Part shown: in pieces, positions 17,395 to 26,370 of the stretch | Numbering within the stretch: the first letter of the stretch is position 1 | How the letters are laid out: each line of letters starts with the position of its first letter | Origin: Streptomyces sp. GQFP | Lineage (GTDB): Bacteria; Actinomycetota; Actinomycetes; Streptomycetales; Streptomycetaceae | Assembly: GCF_021545335.1 (NCBI RefSeq) | Contig: NZ_CP089312.1 | Span: forward strand, 3,286,001 to 3,350,000 | Length of the DNA: 64,000 nt | Direction: 5' to 3' | The notes under the pieces: generated by a model | The model's database searches: none | The model's input: the letters and a program-made list of their open reading frames with translations, nothing else | What the model was told of the DNA's origin: nothing | Translations under genes and position numbers: made by a program

Positions 17395-17869
17395 AGAACG
17401 TCTTCTCGTCGGTCGGGGGAAGGAAGGTGTGCCGTCGGGCGTCGATCCTGCTCGTGAAGAGATGCGGTCCGTTGTCCGATCCGTCGGCCTGGATGCGGAA
17501 CGCGCTCACATGGTTTACGCGTACGGACTCACTGCAGTCGAATCGGAGCGTCATCCCTTGGCCGTCCACGACTACCCGAATGCGGTTCTCCCTGCCCGAT
17601 GGCGACATCTCGATGCGGCCGACGAACGGCGGGTTCCAGTCGCTGAGGGAGATGTTCTCCGCTGCCAGGAACTGGAGTTGGCACTGCACCGTGTCCATAC
17701 CCGCGTCGATCCACTCCTGCGGTGGCGAGGCGGGAAAGGAAGACAGGTCGACGCGGAGCGTCACCGTGGGGCCGCGCCAGTTCAGATTGATCGATCTGAT
17801 CCTGACTTCATCGAGGTCCGAGACTTTCACGAGAAGATTCTCAACGACCATCGTGAAACATTTCCCCAT
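17384..17869 (-). CDS. Imm50-like immunity protein, upstream partner
   Basis: About 161 residues from ATG 17869 (MGKCFTMVVENLLVKVSD); ATG 17851 is an alternative and neither has a strong ribosome site. The body has VRIRSINLNWRGPTVTLRVDLSSFP, QCQLQFLAAENISLSDWNP, and a C-terminal segment FRIQADGSDNGPHLF ending KTFYER. The pattern of a long beta-rich domain with SDW and the conserved C-terminal RID...FLPPT...TFYER fits Imm50-like proteins that I recall from Streptomyces. It is distantly related to its downstream neighbour, so the pair may come from an old duplication. A 3' fragment of a second copy is at 8009-8126. Confidence 0.7.
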   Translation of the reverse strand: MGKCFTMVVENLLVKVSDLDEVRIRSINLNWRGPTVTLRVDLSSFPASPPQEWIDAGMDTVQCQLQFLAAENISLSDWNPPFVGRIEMSPSGRENRIRVVVDGQGMTLRFDCSESVRVNHVSAFRIQADGSDNGPHLFTSRIDARRHTFLPPTDEKTFYER

Positions 17870-17946
17870 GCCCACCGCATCAAAGAGGTGAGGACAGTCC
17901 ACACACGCATGAGGTCGTCGGTGCGTCGCAGGCACAGGGGGAACGT

Positions 17947-18459
17947 ATGAGAAAGGTCCGCGCGGACGAGTACGCGGAGTTCGCGGTGGCGCGGGCGGGG
18001 TATCTGTACCGCTCCGCGTGTCTGCTCACCGCCGGGGACACGTATCTCGCGGAGGACCTCGTGCAGGAGACGCTCGGGCGGCTGTACGTCAACTGGGGGC
18101 GGGTCTCCCGCGCCAACAACCCGGCGGGGTACGCGCAGACGGTGCTCACCCGTACCTTCCTCGCGCATCAGCGGCGCCGCAGCAGTACCGAGCGGGCCAC
18201 CGACGTGCTGCCCGAGGTCCCCGTTCCCTCCGCCGGGGGCGATGTCACCATGCGGCTCACCCTTGTCGAGGCGCTCGCCCAACTCCCGCCGAAGGACCGG
18301 GCGGTGGTCGTCCTGCGCTACTGGGAGGACCGTTCCATCGAGGAGACCGCGGGCGCGATGAACGTCAGCTCGGCCGCCGTACGCACCCGTTGTGTCCGTG
18401 CCCTCGCCCGGCTGCGTGCCCTTCTCGGCGAGGAACTCGGCGAGTACGCGGCCCGCTGA
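17947..18459 (+). CDS. SigE-family ECF RNA polymerase sigma factor
   Basis: A 170-residue sigma-70 family protein. Region 2 is visible in FAVARAGYLYRSACLLTAGDTYLAEDLVQETLGRLYVNW and region 4 in LPPKDRAVVVLRYWEDRSIEETAGAMNVSSAAVRTRCVRALARLRALL. Length and the Asp-Leu-Val-Gln-Glu motif fit the actinobacterial SigE-type (SigM/ECF41-like short) factors. GGGGGA lies 3-4 bases before the ATG. The next gene encodes a membrane protein with a short cytoplasmic N-terminus, which is the usual place for a cognate anti-sigma factor. It diverges from the Imm50-like pair with only 77 bp between starts. Confidence 0.93.
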   Translation: MRKVRADEYAEFAVARAGYLYRSACLLTAGDTYLAEDLVQETLGRLYVNWGRVSRANNPAGYAQTVLTRTFLAHQRRRSSTERATDVLPEVPVPSAGGDVTMRLTLVEALAQLPPKDRAVVVLRYWEDRSIEETAGAMNVSSAAVRTRCVRALARLRALLGEELGEYAAR

Positions 18460-18532
18460 CTCGTCCTCCCGCCCGTCCAGTACTCCGGTGCTCCGATACA
18501 CACTCCCTACACAGCAGAAGTGGTGGTTCGCC

Positions 18533-19840
18533 ATGCCCGTTGAACAACGAGACGACCAGTTCGAGGAGCGGCTCGGCTCCGCCCTGCGCAGCGCCGGTGG
18601 TGCCTTCGACGTCGATCGCGCCGCCCTCGTCGCCGGTGGCGAGAGCCGGGGGCGCAGGCTCCGTACGCGCCGCTGGACCGCTGTCGTCAGCGGTGCCGTC
18701 GCGATCGCGCTGGTGGGGGTGGGCGGCGCCCTGGTCGCGCCCTGGGGAGGGGACGGGACAGGGCAGCGCGCCGTGGGGGCCGGCGGGACTACCGTCGGAC
18801 CCGGTGACGCCACCGGCACCGCCACCCCGACGGTCACCACCGGGGACGACATGATCGACATCCTCAAGAACCTGCTTCCCAAGGGCGGGCGGTTCAGCAA
18901 CGAGTCGGCGCGCGGCACGGACTCCGCACCGGGGCCGTACGTGTATGCCGTGTACGACGACGGGAAGGGCGCCGCCGCTCTCTCCGTCAGCCTCGGGCGG
19001 GTCGAGCCGGGCAGCGAGCAGGCCCGGGAGGCTACCGACTGCCCGGACAGGACGCTGACGCCGTACGACGACTGCGTGTCGAGCACGCTGTCCGACGCCG
19101 GGGTGCTCAGGATCCTCAAGGGATACGAGTATCCGGACCGCCGCGTGGACACGAAGCTGTGGACGGCCGACCTTGTCACACCCGAAGGGGAGCATGTGTC
19201 GGTGATGGAGTGGAACGCCCCCGCCGAGAAGGACGCGCCCATCAGCCGGGCCGAACCTCCGCTGGACAGCGAGGAGTTGAAGACCCTGGTCACCCACGGG
19301 GCGTGGACCGTGACCATCGACCGCATGCCGAAGGCCGAGACGCCGTCCGCGTCGCCCGCGTCGTCCCCGCCTCCGGCGGTCGAGGGCGGATCCGTCGTGT
19401 CGACGCTCACCGGTCTGCTCCCCTCCGGCCTCGACGTGGTGTCCACGGGCAGCCAGGAAGCCGAGTACGGGTACGTCGTCGTCGACGACGGCAAGGGCAG
19501 GAGCTTCGTCCAGGTCAATGTGCAGCCCGACATGTCGGACGTCGAGGACCAGCTCTTCGGTCCCGACAGGAACCCCGAGACCCTGGCCGACGGGACCAAG
19601 GTCGTTGTCAAGGAGGGCATCGGCGACGACAAGGGGCTGGGGCTGATCATGCGGACCGCCGACACCATCAGGACCGACGGTATGCGGGTGGTCGTCAGCG
19701 CCTTCAACTCCGGTAGCCAGAACACCGGTCCGACCCGTGCCACTCCCGCACTGACCCTCGACCAGCTCAAGGCGATCGCCACCAGCCCGAAGTGGCGCGA
19801 GCTGGTGCCGAGCGTCGGCTCCGAACCGACCCAGGGTTAG
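18533..19840 (+). CDS. Single-pass membrane protein, likely partner of the SigE-family sigma factor
   Basis: A 435-residue protein: acidic cytoplasmic N-terminus (about 1-45, DDQFEERLGSALRSAGG), one membrane helix (WTAVVSGAVAIALVGVGGAL, about 45-66), then a long extracytoplasmic part with two related halves. Each half has a LLP segment (DILKNLLPKGGRF and TLTGLLPSGLDVV), a Y-V-DDGKG motif (YVYAVYDDGKG and YVVVDDGKG) and a helix near its end (SEELKTLVTHGAWTVT and LDQLKAIATSPKWRELV). It lies 73 bp downstream of the sigma factor gene, so it probably regulates it, though no ZAS zinc motif is seen. Tail overlaps the convergent Nramp gene by 4 bp. Confidence 0.75.
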   Translation: MPVEQRDDQFEERLGSALRSAGGAFDVDRAALVAGGESRGRRLRTRRWTAVVSGAVAIALVGVGGALVAPWGGDGTGQRAVGAGGTTVGPGDATGTATPTVTTGDDMIDILKNLLPKGGRFSNESARGTDSAPGPYVYAVYDDGKGAAALSVSLGRVEPGSEQAREATDCPDRTLTPYDDCVSSTLSDAGVLRILKGYEYPDRRVDTKLWTADLVTPEGEHVSVMEWNAPAEKDAPISRAEPPLDSEELKTLVTHGAWTVTIDRMPKAETPSASPASSPPPAVEGGSVVSTLTGLLPSGLDVVSTGSQEAEYGYVVVDDGKGRSFVQVNVQPDMSDVEDQLFGPDRNPETLADGTKVVVKEGIGDDKGLGLIMRTADTIRTDGMRVVVSAFNSGSQNTGPTRATPALTLDQLKAIATSPKWRELVPSVGSEPTQG

Positions 19841-21180
19841 AAGAACTCCGACCACGGCTGGTCCCAGATCTGCTTCACGCACAGCACCAGGAACAGCAGG
19901 CCCGCGATCACCAGCATCGTGTTGCTGAGCAGCCGGTTGCGCCATTCGGCGGGTGTGCGGGAGGAGTTGAGCAGGACCAGCAGGGTGCCGGCCAGGAAGG
20001 GGAGGAAGGCGGCGCCCAGGACGCCGTACAGGATGATCAGCCGGAAGGGCTGGCCCTGGAAGAGCAGGACGATGGGCGGGAAGGTCAGCCACAGCAGGTA
20101 CGCGCGGAACGGCCACGACCGTTCCCGTGCGCCCGAGGCGATCTCCTCGCCTGTCGTCCCCTCCGTCCCGCGCCTGAAGCGTTCGACGAAGTCCGCGAAC
20201 ATCAGGCTCACGCCGTGCCAGACGCCGATCAACGACGTGTAGGAGGTGGCGAAGAAGCCGATCAGGAAGAACTTGGCGGTCGCCGTGCCGTACTTGTCCT
20301 CCAGGATGTCGCTCAGCTGGATCAGGCCCTTGTCGCCGCTCGCGATCGACACGTTCGCGGAATGCAGCAACTCCGCTCCCACGAACAGCATCGAGACCAC
20401 GAAGATGCCCGTCGTCGCGTACGCGACCCGGTTGTCGAACCGCATCACCTTCATCCAGCCCGTGTTCGTCCAGCCCTTCGCGTTGACCCAGTAGCCGTAC
20501 GCCGCAAGGGTGATGGTGCCGCCCACGCCGCCGATCAGGCCCAGTGTGTTGAGGATCGAGTCCTTCTCGTCGGGGAGCACGGGCAGCAGGCCCGCGAACG
20601 CGTCACCCAGGTTCGGGGTGACCCGGATCGCCAGGTAGACCGTGACGACGAACATCACGCCCACCAGCACCGTCATGACCTTCTCGAAGACCTCGTACTT
20701 GTTGAACCAGACGAAGACGAGACCCGACAACCCGCAGGCGATCGCCCACCACTTGAGGTCCATGACGTCCGGGAACAGCGCCTGCAGCGGCAACGCGCTC
20801 GACGACATCGCCGCCGCGCCGTACACGAAGCCCCAGACCACGACGTACACGACGAAGAAGTACGTCGTCCAGCGGCCGAGGCTCGCCCAGCCGTCGAAGA
20901 GGGTGCGGCCGGTGGAGAGATGCCAGCGGCCCGCCGCCTCGGCGAGGGAGATCTTCACCAGACAGCCGAGTACGGCGGCCCACAGGAGCGTGTAGCCGAA
21001 GTTGCTGCCCGCGATGAGCGTCGCCACCAGGTCGCCGGCGCCGACGCCTGTCGCGGCGACCACCATTCCCGGGCCGATGAACTTCCAACTGGACTTGCGC
21101 GGAGTGGAATCGGCGCCTGGAGCGACGCCCGCGGTCCCTGTTTCCGTGGTGATTCCAGAGTTTCCTGTGGTGTCCGCCAT
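19837..21180 (-). CDS. Nramp-family divalent metal transporter
   Basis: A 447-residue membrane protein with about eleven hydrophobic helices. The Nramp signature is seen in KFIGPGMVVAATGVGAGDLVATLIAGSNFGYTLLWA; the usual metal-binding DPGN of helix 1 is replaced by GAGDL, as in the divergent Nramp-related transporters of actinobacteria whose substrate is uncertain. Start ATG 21180 gives MADTTGNSG, a short polar leader. Transport of Mn, Fe or another divalent ion is family inference only; the altered motif makes the substrate open. Convergent with the membrane protein gene at 19840. Confidence 0.85.
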   Translation of the reverse strand: MADTTGNSGITTETGTAGVAPGADSTPRKSSWKFIGPGMVVAATGVGAGDLVATLIAGSNFGYTLLWAAVLGCLVKISLAEAAGRWHLSTGRTLFDGWASLGRWTTYFFVVYVVVWGFVYGAAAMSSSALPLQALFPDVMDLKWWAIACGLSGLVFVWFNKYEVFEKVMTVLVGVMFVVTVYLAIRVTPNLGDAFAGLLPVLPDEKDSILNTLGLIGGVGGTITLAAYGYWVNAKGWTNTGWMKVMRFDNRVAYATTGIFVVSMLFVGAELLHSANVSIASGDKGLIQLSDILEDKYGTATAKFFLIGFFATSYTSLIGVWHGVSLMFADFVERFRRGTEGTTGEEIASGARERSWPFRAYLLWLTFPPIVLLFQGQPFRLIILYGVLGAAFLPFLAGTLLVLLNSSRTPAEWRNRLLSNTMLVIAGLLFLVLCVKQIWDQPWSEFF

Positions 21181-21284
21181 GTAGGTCAAGAAAGCGCAAA
21201 GGGGCTGGTCGCACAAGAGGGCGTTCCGGAGCCGGAGGTGGACAGCCAGGGCATCCGGCGTCCGGAACTGGGACCTGCGGGGCG

Positions 21285-21848
21285 CTACGGCTGTCGCCGA
21301 CCACAGCCGTCGGACCCGCAGGTGCCGAGCTCGAACCACACGGTCTTGCCCGGCCCTTCCTGGTGGCAGCCCCAGCGCCTCGCGAGCGCGTCCACCAGGA
21401 ACATCCCCCGGCCGCTCTCCGCGGCGCCCGCGTGCCGTACCCGCGGAGTACGGCGGCCGGTGTCGGTGACCTCGCAGCGCAGGATGCCGTGTGCGGCCGT
21501 CAGGGTGAGCCGGAACCGGCTCGCGGCGTGCAGCACGGCGTTGGTGACCAGTTCGCTGACGAGCAGTTCCGCGACGTCGAGGAGGTCGTCCCGGCCTGTC
21601 GGGTCGTCCCGGCCTGTCGGGTCATCCCGGCCCTTCGGATCGTCCTTGACCGTCAGGTCGTCCCGGTCGGTGAGACCCCACTCCTCCAACTGCCTGCGCA
21701 CCTCCGCCCGTGCCTCGCGGGCCGCGGTGGGGCGCGGGTCGTACTCGATGCTCAGATGGCCTGCCCCCAGCGGGGGTTGGGGGTACGAGCCATACCGAGG
21801 GACGGGATCCGGGACGTGTCCCCCGGAGCCCCCGGAGAGTTGCAGCAT
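21285..21848 (-). CDS. HATPase_c-type ATP-binding protein (SpoIIAB/RsbW-like) with repeat insertion
   Basis: A 187-residue GHKL ATPase of the anti-sigma/serine kinase type common in Streptomyces. The N box ELLVSELVTNAVLHA and G1 box VTDTGRRTPRV, then SGRGMFLVDALARRWG and GKTVWFELG are visible. Between the first helix (REARAEVRRQLEEWGL) and the N box (LLDVAELL) sits a charged repeat (TDRDDLTVKDDPKGRDDPTGRDDP). This corresponds to an 18-base tandem repeat in DNA. Position and family suggest control of a sigma factor or anti-sigma network; the partner is unknown. Start ATG 21848 (MLQLSGGSGG). Confidence 0.82.
   Translation of the reverse strand: MLQLSGGSGGHVPDPVPRYGSYPQPPLGAGHLSIEYDPRPTAAREARAEVRRQLEEWGLTDRDDLTVKDDPKGRDDPTGRDDPTGRDDLLDVAELLVSELVTNAVLHAASRFRLTLTAAHGILRCEVTDTGRRTPRVRHAGAAESGRGMFLVDALARRWGCHQEGPGKTVWFELGTCGSDGCGRRQP
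21585..21674. repeat. Five-unit 18-bp tandem repeat inside the HATPase gene
   Basis: The unit GTCGTCCCGGCCTGTCGG occurs twice exactly (21585-21602, 21603-21620), then with changes at 21621-21638, 21639-21656 and 21657-21674. Being a multiple of three it adds six residues per unit (GRDDPT) and keeps the frame of the minus-strand gene. It lies in a loop between the first helix and the N box. Confidence 0.85.
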
Positions 21849-21926
21849 GCCTTCAGGATCGCCTCCACGGGCGCTCCCGCGCGCGGGTAGAAATACCTGT
21901 TTCCGGCACCTTGCACGCACGCATCG

Positions 21927-24638
21927 TCAGCGATGCGTTGTCGTCACCCAGGCCGCGATCTGGGTGCGGTTGCTGAGGCCCAGTTTGCCGAGGATGCGTT
22001 CCACGTGGCCCTCGGCGGTACGGCGGGCGATCACCAGCCGGTCGGCGATCTGCTGGTTGGCGAGGCCTTCGGCGACGAGCGCGGCGACCTCGGTCTCGCG
22101 GCGGGTGAGACGCGTACCTCGATCGCTCGAGCCGCGGGTGTTGGAGGGTGGTTCGGGTCTCCCGTTCCCGTTCCTCCCGTTTCCGTTTCCGTTTCCGTCC
22201 CCCGAATTCTCCTCCCGCAGCGCGTACTTGACGATCCCGGGGAGGCCGATGCCCGCTCCCCGCCGGTACGCCCGCTCGTACGCCCGTCGTCCGAGGCCCT
22301 CGCGCGCCCCGGTCTCGGCGTCCTGGCGTACGGGGTCGGACGGGGTGGACCGTACGCGGTCGGCGGCGCCGAGCAAGACGGCGGCGTGTTCGTGGGCGTG
22401 GTGGTGGGCGGTCGCGATCAGGGCGAGCAGGTCGAGGGCGGGGGCGATGCCGAGGACGTCGTGCAGGGTGTACGCGATGCGCAGGGCCTCGCGGGCGGGC
22501 GGTTCGGCGCGCTGCGGGTCCTCGCGGATGACGTGGGCGAGGGCGAGCGCGCGCAGGGCGTACGAGCGCACCCATTGCTCGCCGTACTCCCCGCACACCC
22601 GCAGGACGTTCTCGCAGAGGGCGACGGCCCGGTCCGCCTCGCCCAACGAGGCGAGCGCACGGGCGAGTTGGACGCGTTCGAGCCCGGCGAGGGCGGCATG
22701 ACCGCCGGGTACGGGTCCCCGCGCCACGGCGTCCTCGAAGTGCCGCAGGGCGGCGGCCGGTTCACCGCCGAGCAGCAGACCGACCCCCACGACGTACCCG
22801 GCGTGCGCGGCCTCGGCGGCGTCACCGAGGCGTCGGGCGAGGGCACGCGCCTCCTCGGCCTGCCGCCGTCCCAGGGTGAGTTCGTCGGGGGAGCCGGTGA
22901 GCAGCCCGAGCAGTCCGGCGGACCACAGCGCGCGGGCCCGTTCCCGGCTCGGTTCGGGGTTCGCTTCGAGGGCGCGGTCGAGCCAGTACCGGCCTTCGCC
23001 GGGTACGCCGGACGCGTACCAGTGGAACCAGAGGGTGCCGGCGAGACGGAGGCCGACGCGGGGGTCGTCGGGGGCTTCCCCGCCGGTCCTGATCTCCGTA
23101 TCGGGGCTTCCGGGGCTTCCGGGGCTTGCGAGGCGTCCCGGGCGTCCGGGGCTGAAGTCCAACGCGGCAGGGAGGTTGACGCGGAGGCCGGCGGGGCGGT
23201 CGTCGGGGACCCCTCCGCCGGCCCTGACCTCCGCTCCGGGGCCTCCGGAGCTGATGCCCAACTCGCCACGGAGGTCGGCCCGGTCGACACCGAGCCCGGC
23301 GCGGCAACCGTCGGAGGCCCCTCCGCCAGTCCTGACCTCCGCTCCGGAGCCTCCGGAGCTGCCGGAGCTGCCGGAGCTGCCGGAGCTGCCGGAGCTGCCG
23401 GAGCTGCCGAGGCTGAAGTCCAGTGCTGCGCGGAGGTTGGCGTGGTCGGCGCGGAGGCGGGTGGCCAACTGTCGCTGGCCGGGGCCGAACCAGGCCTGTT
23501 CGTAGGTCGTCGCCCTGGTCCGGGTCCAGTCGCGGTGTCTGCGTCGGGCGGCCTGTTCCGCTCCGGGGAGTTGCCTCAGCCGGTCGAGGCCGTACTGCCG
23601 GAGGGTGTCGAGCAGCCGGTAGCGTACGCCGCCGTCGGGGTCCGTCTCCCGGCTCAGTACGGACTTGCCGACCAGCCCGGTCACCGCTTCCAGGACGTCG
23701 TCGGTGCCCTCCCCGCACACGGCCTCCGCCGTCTCCAGGTCGAAGTCTCCGGGCAGCACCGACGCCCGCGCCCACACCAACCGCTCCTCCGGCGTGCACA
23801 GTTGGTGGCTCAGGTCGATCGTCGCCCGCAGGGTGCCATGACGGCCGGCACGGGTGTGCTCGTCGTCGATGCGGGTCTGTAGTTCGGTGATGTCCTCGTC
23901 GCCCAGTTCGCCCATGCGGGTCGCCGCCAGTTCGATGGCGAGGGGGAGGCCGTCCAGGCGGTGGCAGAGGCGGGCCACCGCCTTGCGGTTGGCGGGGGTG
24001 AGGGTGAAGCCCGGGAGTGCGGCGGCGGCCCGGTCGGCGAAGAGGGCGAGGGCCGGGTGGCGGTGGGTCGCGGAGAGGTCGCCGTCCGGGTCGGGGAGCG
24101 GCAACGGGCGTACGTCCAGGAGGTGTTCCTCCGTCAGGCCCAGCCGGTGGCGGCTGGTGGCGAGGACACGTACGCCGGTGGTGCGGTGCAGGAGTGCGCC
24201 GGCGAGTTCGGCACAGGCCCGGTGCAGGTGCTCGCAGTTGTCGAGGACCAGGAGGAGGCGGCGGGCGCTCAGCCGGTCGGCGAGGGCGTCCGGGGTCTCC
24301 GGTCGGCGGGGCGTGGCGTGGTCGCCGTACAGGTCGAGTGCGGTGGCGGCGGCCCTCGCCACCAGGCCGGGGTCGTCGAGGTCGGCGAGGTGCACGAAGC
24401 GGACGCCGTCCGGGAAGGCGCGGGCCACGCGGGTCGCGACGCGGGCGGCGAGGCGGGTCTTGCCGACGCCGCCCGGGCCGGTCAGCGTGACCAGCCGGGC
24501 TCTGGCCAACAGCGCCCGGACCTGGGCCTGTTCGTCGCGGCGGTCGACGAAGCTCGTGGTCTCGGATGCTGGTGGTGCGGCCGGTGATCGGCCTTCGGCC
24601 GGTGATCCGCAGTCCGTTCGTGGCGCTGATCCGCCCAT
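21927..24638 (-). CDS. Large LuxR-family regulator with NB-ARC-like ATPase domain
   Basis: A 903-residue protein. Residues about 50-300 form a STAND/NB-ARC-like ATPase: Walker A GPGGVGKT (54-61), LLLVLDNCEH (Walker B region), LATSRHRLGL. A winged-helix and TPR-like helical region follows (WFGPGQRQLATRLRADHANLRAAL; GYVVGVGLLLGGEPAAAL), and the last 62 residues are a LuxR helix-turn-helix (LTRRETEVAALVAEGLANQQIADRL). Start ATG 24638, GGAAGG ten bases upstream. About 125 residues between DFSL (near 403) and GLRLAGTLW (near 530) are low complexity and repeated, an insertion not usual in the family. It probably acts as a ligand- or ATP-gated activator of unknown targets. Confidence 0.88.
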   Translation of the reverse strand: MGGSAPRTDCGSPAEGRSPAAPPASETTSFVDRRDEQAQVRALLARARLVTLTGPGGVGKTRLAARVATRVARAFPDGVRFVHLADLDDPGLVARAAATALDLYGDHATPRRPETPDALADRLSARRLLLVLDNCEHLHRACAELAGALLHRTTGVRVLATSRHRLGLTEEHLLDVRPLPLPDPDGDLSATHRHPALALFADRAAAALPGFTLTPANRKAVARLCHRLDGLPLAIELAATRMGELGDEDITELQTRIDDEHTRAGRHGTLRATIDLSHQLCTPEERLVWARASVLPGDFDLETAEAVCGEGTDDVLEAVTGLVGKSVLSRETDPDGGVRYRLLDTLRQYGLDRLRQLPGAEQAARRRHRDWTRTRATTYEQAWFGPGQRQLATRLRADHANLRAALDFSLGSSGSSGSSGSSGSSGSSGGSGAEVRTGGGASDGCRAGLGVDRADLRGELGISSGGPGAEVRAGGGVPDDRPAGLRVNLPAALDFSPGRPGRLASPGSPGSPDTEIRTGGEAPDDPRVGLRLAGTLWFHWYASGVPGEGRYWLDRALEANPEPSRERARALWSAGLLGLLTGSPDELTLGRRQAEEARALARRLGDAAEAAHAGYVVGVGLLLGGEPAAALRHFEDAVARGPVPGGHAALAGLERVQLARALASLGEADRAVALCENVLRVCGEYGEQWVRSYALRALALAHVIREDPQRAEPPAREALRIAYTLHDVLGIAPALDLLALIATAHHHAHEHAAVLLGAADRVRSTPSDPVRQDAETGAREGLGRRAYERAYRRGAGIGLPGIVKYALREENSGDGNGNGNGRNGNGRPEPPSNTRGSSDRGTRLTRRETEVAALVAEGLANQQIADRLVIARRTAEGHVERILGKLGLSNRTQIAAWVTTTHR
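23050..23430. repeat. Repeat-rich insertion within the LuxR regulator gene
   Basis: Two kinds of repeat are visible. A 9-base unit (GCCGGAGCT) is iterated about six times from roughly 23352 to 23411, coding for Gly-Ser-Ser runs on the minus strand. Next to it, a longer unit appears three times with drift, giving peptides AEVRTGGGASDG, AEVRAGGGVPDD and TEIRTGGEAPDD, each followed by a GLR or GLG segment resembling the host sequence NLRAALDF. The expansion stays in frame. Confidence 0.85.
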
Positions 24639-24946
24639 GATCAGTACCTTCCAACAGGCCCCCGCAGATACACACACGCGGTCACACACACGTGTGCACT
24701 TGCCGAGGAGCCGCGACGGGCGGGGCGGAGGCGCGTATCCTCCGCGTCCCCCTCGTACGAGCGACCGTTTCCGGCCCGTACGGCCAGCCGGTTCGCGCCA
24801 CGCCCTTTAGGCACTCTTGACCTGCTCATGCCATAGCCACACCATGAGCGCCACACCCGCACCAGTCCGTCGCACCGAAGAACCACCCCCCGCTCCACTC
24901 CCAGCTTCCGGAGATCCCGGAACTCCCGGAGAAATCAGGAGACTTC
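24639..24946. other. Divergent intergenic region, LuxR gene versus carboxypeptidase
   Basis: A 308-bp stretch between the two divergent starts. It contains a perfect 10-base palindrome CACACGTGTG at 24687-24696 within a run of CACA repeats, and near 24928 GAAATCAGGAGAC upstream of the carboxypeptidase ATG. No convincing small gene is seen. The palindrome could be a regulator site. Confidence 0.5.
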
Positions 24947-26299
24947 ATGCGACTTCGCATACGAGGCTCAGGCGCCCGCAGCGGCAAACGGTCCGCCGCC
25001 GTCCTCGGCCTGCTGTCCCTCGCTCTCGCCCTCGGCGTCACCTCCACGACACCCGACGCCACCGCCACCAGCGCCAAGCGCCCGGCGGCCTCGGCGGACG
25101 ACGTCCGCCAGTACGAGATCCACATGCACTCGACCGTCGAGGACCGCACCAAGCTCCAGCAGGCGGGCGTGTCCATCGACGACACCGACGGCCACGGCGT
25201 CACCGTCTCCGGCCGCGCGGACCAGATCCAGAAGCTGCGCGCCCAGGGCTACGACATCACGCCGCTGGGCCAGGTCCCCGACCGCTCCAGCAGCGCAGAC
25301 GACGTACGGCTGCTCGACTTCCCCACGGCCGACTCCAGCTATCACAACTACGCGGAGATGACGACGGAGATCAACTCCCTCGTCTCGGCCAACTCCTCCA
25401 TCGCCAGCCAGCGGGTCATCGGTACGTCGTACTCGGGCCGGAACATCGTCGCCATCAAGCTCAGCGACAACGTCGGCACCGACGAGGCCGAGCCGGAGGT
25501 GCTGTTCACGCACCACCAGCACGCCCGTGAGCACCTCACCGTCGAGATGGCGCTCTACCTGCTGCGCAACCTGACGTCCACCTACGCCACCGACTCCCGG
25601 GTCAAGGCCATGCTCGACTCCCGTGAGATCTGGATCGTGCCGGACCTCAACCCGGACGGCGGCGAGTACGACATCGCGACCGGCTCGTACCGCTCGTGGC
25701 GCAAGAACCGGCAGCCCAACTCCGGTTCGTCGTACGTCGGTACCGACATGAACCGCAACTGGAACTACCAGTGGGGCTGCTGCGGCGGCTCCTCCGGCTC
25801 GACGTCCTCGGAGACCTACCGGGGTACGGCCCCCGAGTCCGCCCCCGAGGTCAAGGTGGTCGCCAACTTCGTCCGCAGCCGGGTCGTCGGCGGCGTCCAG
25901 CAGATCAAGACGGGCATCGACTTCCACACGTACAGCGAGCTGGTGCTGTGGCCCTTCGGGTACACGACCGCCAACACCACGACGGGCATGACCCAGGACG
26001 ACCGGGACGCGTTCGCGACGGTCGGCGGGAAGATGGCGGCCAGCAACGGGTACACGCCGGAGCAGTCGAGCGACCTGTACATCACCGACGGGTCGATCGA
26101 CGACTACCTCTGGGGCAGTCAGAAGATCTTCGCGTACACGTTCGAGATGTATCCGTCGTCCAGCTCGGGTGGGGGGTTCTATCCGCCCGATGAGGTGATC
26201 GACCGGGAGACCGCGCGTAACCGGGATGCGGTGTTGCAGCTGCTGGAGAACTCGGACTGTATGTACCGGTCCATCGGCAAGCAGGCGCAGTACTGCTAA
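24947..26299 (+). CDS. Secreted M14 zinc carboxypeptidase
   Basis: A 450-residue protein with a basic N-terminus and a Sec signal peptide ([25 protein letters not shown]). A propeptide-like region (about 45-125) precedes the peptidase domain ([15 protein letters not shown] onward). Zinc ligands are seen in HQHAREH (H192 and E195), and [16 protein letters not shown] supplies the third His; catalytic Glu is in [15 protein letters not shown] and substrate-binding NPDGG are present. These match M14 carboxypeptidases such as those of Streptomyces, which remove C-terminal residues from peptides outside the cell. Cys-Cys near 257 and two late Cys may form disulfides. Ribosome site AGGAGAC is 6-7 bp upstream. 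Confidence 0.93.
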   Translation: MRLRIRGSGARSGKRSAAVLGLLSLALALGVTSTTPDATATSAKRPAASADDVRQYEIHMHSTVEDRTKLQQAGVSIDDTDGHGVTVSGRADQIQKLRAQGYDITPLGQVPDRSSSADDVRLLDFPTADSSYHNYAEMTTEINSLVSANSSIASQRVIGTSYSGRNIVAIKLSDNVGTDEAEPEVLFTHHQHAREHLTVEMALYLLRNLTSTYATDSRVKAMLDSREIWIVPDLNPDGGEYDIATGSYRSWRKNRQPNSGSSYVGTDMNRNWNYQWGCCGGSSGSTSSETYRGTAPESAPEVKVVANFVRSRVVGGVQQIKTGIDFHTYSELVLWPFGYTTANTTTGMTQDDRDAFATVGGKMAASNGYTPEQSSDLYITDGSIDDYLWGSQKIFAYTFEMYPSSSSGGGFYPPDEVIDRETARNRDAVLQLLENSDCMYRSIGKQAQYC

Positions 26300-26315
26300 A
26301 TGCCTCTGAGGTAGT

Positions 26316-26370
26316 GGGGAACTGCGGGTCCGTTGTGGCTGGTCGCGCAGTTCCCCGCGCCCCTTAGGGG
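26316..26370. repeat. Interspersed GC-rich palindromic repeat, copy 1
   Basis: Contains GTCGCGCAGTTCCCCGCGCC and an inverted repeat GGGGAACTGCG / CGCAGTTCCCC with a 19-base loop (26316-26326 and 26346-26356). Lies between the ends of the convergent carboxypeptidase and acidic protein genes. Four related copies occur elsewhere in the window. Confidence 0.8.

Noticed and set aside
19792..22701. A 969-residue plus-strand frame
   Set aside because: It lies opposite the Nramp, HATPase and LuxR genes, all of which have strong family signatures; the frame itself has none.
24684..24696. CACACACGTGTG as a definite regulator site
   Set aside because: A real palindrome but embedded in CA-rich low-complexity sequence; reported only as part of the intergenic description.
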